From contig JOBE01000048.1 in assembly GCA_000717735.1 (NCBI GenBank), forward strand, positions 1 to 55,440: a DNA stretch of 55,440 bases. The letters run 5' to 3'. This DNA comes from Streptomyces griseoluteus. Its GTDB lineage: Bacteria > Actinomycetota > Actinomycetes > Streptomycetales > Streptomycetaceae. Position 1 is the first letter of the stretch. The number at the start of each line of letters is the position of its first letter. A program made the translations under genes and the position numbers. Shown one piece after another: positions 52,501 to 55,440 of this stretch. Under the pieces are notes generated by a model. It searched no databases and had not been told where the DNA came from. It saw nothing but the letters and a program-made list of their open reading frames with translations.

Positions 52501-52882
52501 TGATGGCCGCTTCGGCCTTCGCGGTCGGCAGGGTCGCGCGGACGTAGCCGAGCGCGTCCTGCTGCTTGCCGACCGAGGCGCCGGCGACGGCGTCGAGCTG
52601 GCCCGCGACCTGCTCGGTGGCGCCGGGGGCGGTGGCGACGAGGATCGTGACGTTCTTCTCGCCGCTCGCCTCGGCCTCGGTGAGGCGCTGTGCGTCGGTG
52701 GCGCCGAGCTTGTCGGCGGCGTCGGTGGCCTTCACCGGGGGAGTGGTGGCGGGAGCGTCGACGGCCAGGACCGGGGCGGCACCTGTCGCGACGAGCGCGG
52801 CGACGAGTCCTGCGGCGGCCGCGATGCGGGCCGCACGTCTCCCGGAGGGCGAGCGCCCGGGTATGGAGCTCTGGGGGGTCAT
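49574..52882 (-). CDS. Secreted S8 (subtilisin-like) serine protease, large
   Basis: A 1102-aa exported protease. The signal peptide ends near residue 40 (PVLA-VDA). A propeptide of about 100 residues (KNVTILVATAPGATEQVAGQLDAV...) precedes the S8 domain. The triad is Asp212 (IGILDSGVDLGHP), His in SSHGTHVAGITAANS and Ser in MLNGTSMSSPQVAGA; the oxyanion Asn is in ISAGNSGPG. An insertion with NRDGDTTDVFGMLYDPAAGTV lies between Asp and His. About 500 C-terminal residues form several beta domains (VYDVTVTRTSGPNRAIEHEL; TPGVWEIEVESRRTSPDLDNPFTL; AAGTYTVVIDGYAV). ATG at 52882 has AGGG 6 bp upstream; ATG at 52888 is too close to it. Probably a growth-phase exoprotease. Confidence 0.92.
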   Translation of the reverse strand: MTPQSSIPGRSPSGRRAARIAAAAGLVAALVATGAAPVLAVDAPATTPPVKATDAADKLGATDAQRLTEAEASGEKNVTILVATAPGATEQVAGQLDAVAGASVGKQQDALGYVRATLPTAKAEAAIKAATKLSSVQSIDLQAEIPLDDPTPDAGATTGAVEGTTVTTTYPAPGKNTPAKNPYNPSHETGAVEFVEDHPRADGRGVTIGILDSGVDLGHPALQKTTTGERKIVDWVTATDPLTEGDATWRAQITPVTGPVFTAATQSWKAPEGSYQWSRFSESITAGGDPAGDINRDGDTTDVFGMLYDPAAGTVRVDTDQNNDFTDNAPMKPYKDGHQVGYFGTDNPATEVAEKTPFVVEIRKDVAMDPLGGSWVGQKRDFVNIGIVESSHGTHVAGITAANSLFGGRMNGAAPGAKIVSSRACTWTGGCTNTALTEGMTDLVVNRGVDIVNMSIGGLPAQNDGDNVRARLYTRLIDQYGVQLVISAGNSGPGINTIGDPGLADKVVSVGAAISKSTWAANYGSAVTKSYAMFPFSSRGPREDGGFTPTITGPGSAVNTIPTWQAGSGVAEAGYALPAGYGMLNGTSMSSPQVAGASALLLSAAKQRGLELSPLTLRTALTSTAKRIDGVKAHEQGSGRIDINEAWDSIKDGATAHDYKVEAPVDTAIFPAPHTGTGVYDREGGLKVGQKKVYDVTVTRTSGPNRAIEHELDLKYNDGTFRILGDDEIDLPLNKPVTVKIQARPTTAGVHSVILEADDERTEGVDKQILATSVVASDLAAPGYGFSAAGTVQRNSHKSYFVTVPEGAKSLEVAIGGLKAKSQTRFIAIHPYGVAIESTASTACYPHYNPANTCRPDLRSYANPTPGVWEIEVESRRTSPDLDNPFTLGVSVLGASFDPAVQTVAEAKVGTPAAVEWTVTNKFAALEGKLKGGPLGSAKVETPTIQHHEQQTKTVTIGEGVERLDIAIGNTSDRAADLDLTVLLNGKQVGQAADGDSEESVSLVKPAAGTYTVVIDGYAVHAEGGTTYDYKDVYYSAALGSVQVDNATTYPLANGASAKVAAEVLVAGAAPEGRQFFGEVQLLNARGTVAGSGSVLIGSVTP

Positions 52883-52992
52883 GTACATCCCTGGTTGTGA
52901 AAGAGAGGGTCCGGATTTCGGTACCGGATGACCGCTGAGCCTTTCGCAAGTGACAGGGGTTTGTGGAGACTTGCCGGGTGGCGGAATGCGTC

Positions 52993-53029
52993 GATGGCGC
53001 ACATCCGCCACTGCGGACGATGCGCCATC
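52993..53029. terminator. Branched hairpin upstream of the protease gene
   Basis: GATGGCGCA (52993-53001) pairs with TGCGCCATC (53021-53029), with an inner TCCGC/GCGGA stem (53004-53008 / 53013-53017). It lies between the CGNR gene 3' end and the protease gene, about 110 bp before the latter. It may terminate the CGNR transcript or act as a leader structure. Confidence 0.6.
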
Positions 53030-53036
53030 GGGGATT

Positions 53037-53059
53037 AATCACCCTCAAAGGGGGTGATT
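53037..53059 (-). terminator. Hairpin after the CGNR gene
   Basis: Stem AATCACCC (53037-53044) / GGGTGATT (53052-53059), 8 bp, loop 7 nt, 30 bp past the CGNR stop on the minus strand. Weaker than the other hairpins. Confidence 0.55.
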
Positions 53060-53088
53060 CGGCGGGGTGTTCGAGGGCCCGGCAGGTT

Positions 53089-53631
53089 TCAGGCGTCCTT
53101 TGAGCGGGCGTAGTGGCGCGAGGCCTTGGCCCGGTTGCCGCAGGCCGCCATCGAGCACCAGCGGCGGGTGCCGTTCCGCGAGGTGTCGAAGAAGTGCAGG
53201 ATGCACGCCTCGTGGGCGCAGGCCCGGATGCGGTCGGGCGCGGTGCGGAGCAGGTCGAGGTAGTCGCGGGCGGCGGTCCAGCCGGGCCCGCGGGCCGGGT
53301 CCGCGAACTCGACCCGCTCGCCGGGGCCGTCCGCGGTGAGCGTGGCCCGGATGCGGCCGTGGTCGAGGACCGCGTCGACGCGGGCGGTGGCGGCGGGGTC
53401 GCCGGGGTGGTCGACGAGCGCGGCGAGCGCGTCCCGGGCGGCGAGGGTGTGGCGCAGGGTGGTGGCGTCGGCCGTGAACCGCCGCTCCAGGCCGTTGGCG
53501 GCGAGCCAGACGGCGAGCCCTTCGACGTCGGCGAGCAGGTCCTGGCGGACGCCCTCCTCGTTCCAGCGGGTGTTGAGGAGGTCGAGCGAGACGGGCTCCC
53601 CGGTGAGCGGCCGCGGGTCGGTGGCGGTCAT
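53089..53631 (-). CDS. ABATE-domain, CGNR zinc-finger putative transcription factor
   Basis: A 180-aa protein. The N-terminal ABATE-type domain starts LTGEPVSLDLLNTRWNEEGVRQDLL and continues through DLLADVEGLAVWLAANGL. The C-terminal zinc finger is CAHEACILHFFDTSRNGTRRWCSMAACGNRAKASRHYAR, with the diagnostic CGNR and four cysteines. Such proteins are stress-linked transcription factors in actinobacteria. ATG at 53631. It is divergent from the VOC gene, and their 142-bp spacer holds three copies of CTAACC-type sites, so it probably regulates both. Confidence 0.88.
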   Translation of the reverse strand: MTATDPRPLTGEPVSLDLLNTRWNEEGVRQDLLADVEGLAVWLAANGLERRFTADATTLRHTLAARDALAALVDHPGDPAATARVDAVLDHGRIRATLTADGPGERVEFADPARGPGWTAARDYLDLLRTAPDRIRACAHEACILHFFDTSRNGTRRWCSMAACGNRAKASRHYARSKDA

Positions 53632-53663
53632 GGCGGGAACCTCCTCGGTGAACTGACCGTGAA

Positions 53664-53734
53664 CTAACCCCTCAAGAGTACGTGAGCGGTTGACGCCCGC
53701 AATCCTAACCCCTAAGGTCGAGTTAAGAGGTTAG
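53664..53734. promoter_or_regulatory. Three CTAACCyCT operator-like sites
   Basis: CTAACCCCTCAAG at 53664-53676, CTAACCCCTAAG at 53705-53716, and the reverse copy TTAAGAGGTTAG at 53723-53734. The last two form an inverted repeat across the VOC gene's -10 box and start region. Probable operators for the divergent CGNR protein. Confidence 0.7.
53690..53718 (+). promoter_or_regulatory. Sigma70-like promoter of the VOC gene
   Basis: TTGACG (53690-53695) and TAAGGT (53713-53718) are separated by 17 bp. The -10 box overlaps the second CTAACCCCTAAG site, which suits repression by occlusion. Confidence 0.65.
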
Positions 53735-53773
53735 CCCGAGGGGCTGGCCCGCCATCCCAGGGAGAGCTACGCC

Positions 53774-54229
53774 ATGACCGCGATCGGCACACTTGCCACC
53801 CACCACGTCGGCCTCAGCGTCACCGACCTGGACCGCTCCCTCGCCTTCTACGGCGACGTCCTCGGCTTCGACACCCTCGGTGAGGGCGCGGAGGGCGACA
53901 GCCGTTTCGCCTTCCTCGGCCAGAATGGTCGCCTGGTCCTCACCCTCTGGCAGCAGGCCGACGAGGCCTACGCCCCCGGCCGCGCCGGCCTCCACCACCT
54001 CGCCTTCGAGGCCGAGTCCCTCGACCACGTCCGCGCCGCCGAGGCCGCGCTGACCGCCCGCGGCGCCGCCTTCGCGTACGAGGGCGTCGTGGCCCACCGC
54101 GAGGGCGCGGCCTCCGGCGGCATCTTCTTCCACGACCCGGACGGCACCCGCCTGGAGATCTCGGTCCCGAAGGGCGCCGAGGGCGCGGAAGCCCCGTCGG
54201 AGACGGCCCCCACCTGCGGCTTCTTCTAA
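53774..54229 (+). CDS. VOC family protein (glyoxalase/dioxygenase fold)
   Basis: A 151-aa vicinal-oxygen-chelate protein with two beta-alpha-beta-beta-beta units. LATHHVGLSVTDLDRSLAFYGDVLGF carries the first metal-type His; GRAGLHHLAFEAESLDHVRAAEAAL and GIFFHDPDGTRLEISVP carry the later His and Glu. Its reaction cannot be assigned; VOC proteins include lyases, dioxygenases and resistance proteins. ATG at 53774 has AGGGAGAG upstream. The promoter and operator-like repeats upstream suggest control by the divergent CGNR protein. The PNPOx-like gene follows after 37 bp and may be cotranscribed. Confidence 0.88.
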   Translation: MTAIGTLATHHVGLSVTDLDRSLAFYGDVLGFDTLGEGAEGDSRFAFLGQNGRLVLTLWQQADEAYAPGRAGLHHLAFEAESLDHVRAAEAALTARGAAFAYEGVVAHREGAASGGIFFHDPDGTRLEISVPKGAEGAEAPSETAPTCGFF

Positions 54230-54266
54230 CAGCCGGCACTCGACCCGCACTCCAGGGAGGCCCGTC

Positions 54267-55151
54267 ATGGACCCGTACACCCCCGGCTCGCTCGCCGTCC
54301 AGGCGCGCGTCGGCGTCCGCGAGGTCGCCCAGCACGCGGGCCGCTCCATCACCCCCGGCATCCGCCCCGTCGCCGCCGCCTTCCTGGAGGCCCAGCCGAT
54401 GCTGATGATCGGCGCGGCGGACGCCGGGGGCCGCGTCTGGTCGAGCCTGCTCACGGGCGCACCCGGCTTCACCCGCGCCACCGGCCCGCACACCGTCTCC
54501 GTCGCCGGCGGCGTCCCCGCCCACGACCCGCTCGCCGGCGCGATCACCTCCGCGGGCACCCCCGTCGGCACCCTCGCCCTCGACCCCCGCACCCGCCGCC
54601 GCATGCGCCTCAACGGCACTGCCCGCCCCAGCGCACGCGGTGTCGTGATCGAGGCCGAGCAGGTCTTCTCCAACTGCCCGAAATACCTCCAGAAGAGGGA
54701 GTGGTACGGCTCCGATCCCGACCGCCCCGGGGTCGGAACCGTCCACCACGGCGAGGCGCTCACCCCCGCCCAGGTGCGCCAGGTCCAGGCCGCGGACACC
54801 TTCTTCGTGGCCACCGCGGCCCCCGACGGCGTCGACGTCGGCCACCGCGGCGGCAACCCCGGCTTCGTCCGCGTCGACGGGCCCCGGGAACTCAGCTGGC
54901 GCGACTACCCCGGCAACGCGATGTTCCTGACCCTGGGGAACCTGGAGGAGGACGGCCGCGCGGGCCTGCTCTTCGTGGACTGGGAGACCGGAACCACCCT
55001 CCAGCTCAGCGGCGTCGCGCACACGGAGTACGGCCCCGAAGGGCGACGCCTCACCCGATTCCGCGTCGAGCGCGTGGCCGAGACCCCGGCCGGCAGCCCC
55101 CTGCGCTGGTCGCCGCCGGAGTACTCACCGGCGAACCCGCCCGAGGCCTGA
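54267..55151 (+). CDS. Pyridoxamine 5'-phosphate oxidase-related (FMN-binding split barrel) protein
   Basis: A 294-aa protein with the split-barrel fold typical of PNPOx-like flavoproteins. Segments are RPVAAAFLEAQPMLMIGAADAGGRVWSSLLTG, IGTLALDPRTRRRMRLNGTARP-type strand, QVFSNCPKYLQKREW and DTFFVATAAPDGVDVGHRGGNPGFVRV. The second half ends with MFLTLGNLEEDGRAGLLFVDWETGTTLQLSGVA. The NCPKYLQ segment marks a group often annotated as pyridoxamine oxidase family or, when fused to a reductase, as an oxidoreductase. ATG at 54267 has GGGAGG upstream. It probably uses FMN or F420 with an unknown substrate. It is followed after 47 bp by the second MITE-like element. Confidence 0.82.
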   Translation: MDPYTPGSLAVQARVGVREVAQHAGRSITPGIRPVAAAFLEAQPMLMIGAADAGGRVWSSLLTGAPGFTRATGPHTVSVAGGVPAHDPLAGAITSAGTPVGTLALDPRTRRRMRLNGTARPSARGVVIEAEQVFSNCPKYLQKREWYGSDPDRPGVGTVHHGEALTPAQVRQVQAADTFFVATAAPDGVDVGHRGGNPGFVRVDGPRELSWRDYPGNAMFLTLGNLEEDGRAGLLFVDWETGTTLQLSGVAHTEYGPEGRRLTRFRVERVAETPAGSPLRWSPPEYSPANPPEA

Positions 55152-55198
55152 CCGCCGCCCGCACCGCCGACCCCGCCGCTGCCCCTGCCGCCTGCCCT

Positions 55199-55397
55199 AG
55201 GGCCTGTCCGGCGGATCATGGCCGGGTCCACGGCGTCTGGCACGGCACCTCGCCGCGTTGCCGAAACGTCCGCACAGCTCCGCTATATGAGGACGCTCCG
55301 GCGCCTTGCGAGGCGTCCCCTGGGCCCTGCGGGCCTGGGGAGACCCCATGCACCAGACGCCGCGGTCTGTCCGGCCCTGATCCGCCGGACAGGCCCT
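55199..55397. mobile_element. MITE-like element, copy 2 (199 bp)
   Basis: Perfect 20-bp terminal inverted repeats: AGGGCCTGTCCGGCGGATCA (55199-55218) and its reverse complement (55378-55397). The interior aligns with copy 1 (15861-16067) over most of its length with short gaps. No transposase is encoded. It lies downstream of the PNPOx-like gene, near the contig end. Confidence 0.82.
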
Positions 55398-55419
55398 GAC
55401 CGACCCCCGAGGACCGCCC

Positions 55420-55440
55420 GTGCTGCCCACCGTCCCGGCC
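55420..55440 (+). other. Possible start of a gene cut by the window end
   Basis: GTG at 55420 with GAGGA about 6 bp upstream begins a frame reading MLPTVPA before the sequence ends. Too short to identify. Confidence 0.25.

Noticed and set aside
49547..52900. 1100-codon plus-strand frame opposite the subtilase
   Set aside because: Composition is Val/Gly/Asp/Arg low complexity typical of antisense frames; the protease triad on the other strand is unambiguous.

Overview
The window is a 55.4 kb piece of high-GC actinobacterial chromosome, almost certainly Streptomyces. Genes are dense, third positions are GC-rich, GTG and TTG starts are common, and the gene content is typical of the genus: EttA, a pknG/glnH/glnX cluster, a chitosan-oligosaccharide (csn-like) operon, malQ, pepN and asd. 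Most of it looks like core chromosome rather than a genomic island. The first 35 bases are not genomic. They carry a Nextera read-2 transposase adapter, so the window starts at a contig edge.

Layout. 137-2893 (+): ettA, a hotdog thioesterase and an unknown protein. 2900-2953: a short inverted-repeat remnant that doubles as a bidirectional hairpin. 2952-10884 (-): two large FtsX-type permeases, an ABC ATPase with an unusual AbrB-like C-terminal domain, and a small membrane protein. 10975-11983 (-): a decayed ABC ATPase behind a truncated haemoglobin. 12069-13034 (+): an isoaspartyl-methyltransferase-like enzyme. 13044-23826 (-): a phospho-signalling island of glnX, glnH, a coiled-coil protein, a PknG-type kinase, a PP2C phosphatase, a vWA protein and an FHA protein, interrupted by a 207-bp MITE-like element. 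24123-30938 (-): ROK repressor and chitosan/glucosamine-oligosaccharide uptake operon with a palindromic operator. 31121-33028: MscS-type channel and HNH nuclease. 33125-36337 (-): secreted GH84-like protein with a non-canonical active-site motif. 36590-39209 (+): malQ with a small repeat ORF before it and a small membrane protein after it. 39288-44116: MarR, two EamA exporters, LysR and allantoicase, with two copies of one cis element. 44287-48022 (-): pepN and asd. 48189-49489 (+): ECF-type sigma factor and membrane partner. 49574-52882 (-): large secreted subtilase. 53089-55151: CGNR regulator divergent from a VOC protein and a PNPOx-like protein. 55199-55397: a second copy of the MITE-like element, followed by the contig end.

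How the genes fit together. The strongest candidate for an incompletely described system is 13044-23826. Its upstream half matches the mycobacterial GlnX-GlnH-PknG amino-acid sensing path. Its downstream half adds vWA, PP2C and FHA partners, resembling the vWA/PP2C/kinase triads known from Ter-type stress systems. Kinase, phosphatase and FHA protein all carry paired zinc ribbons. The csn-like operon would import glucosamine oligomers (binding protein plus two permeases, with the ATPase elsewhere) and process them with a GH4 glycosidase and a BadF-type kinase under ROK control.

All assignments come from reading sequence and motifs by eye. No database search was run.
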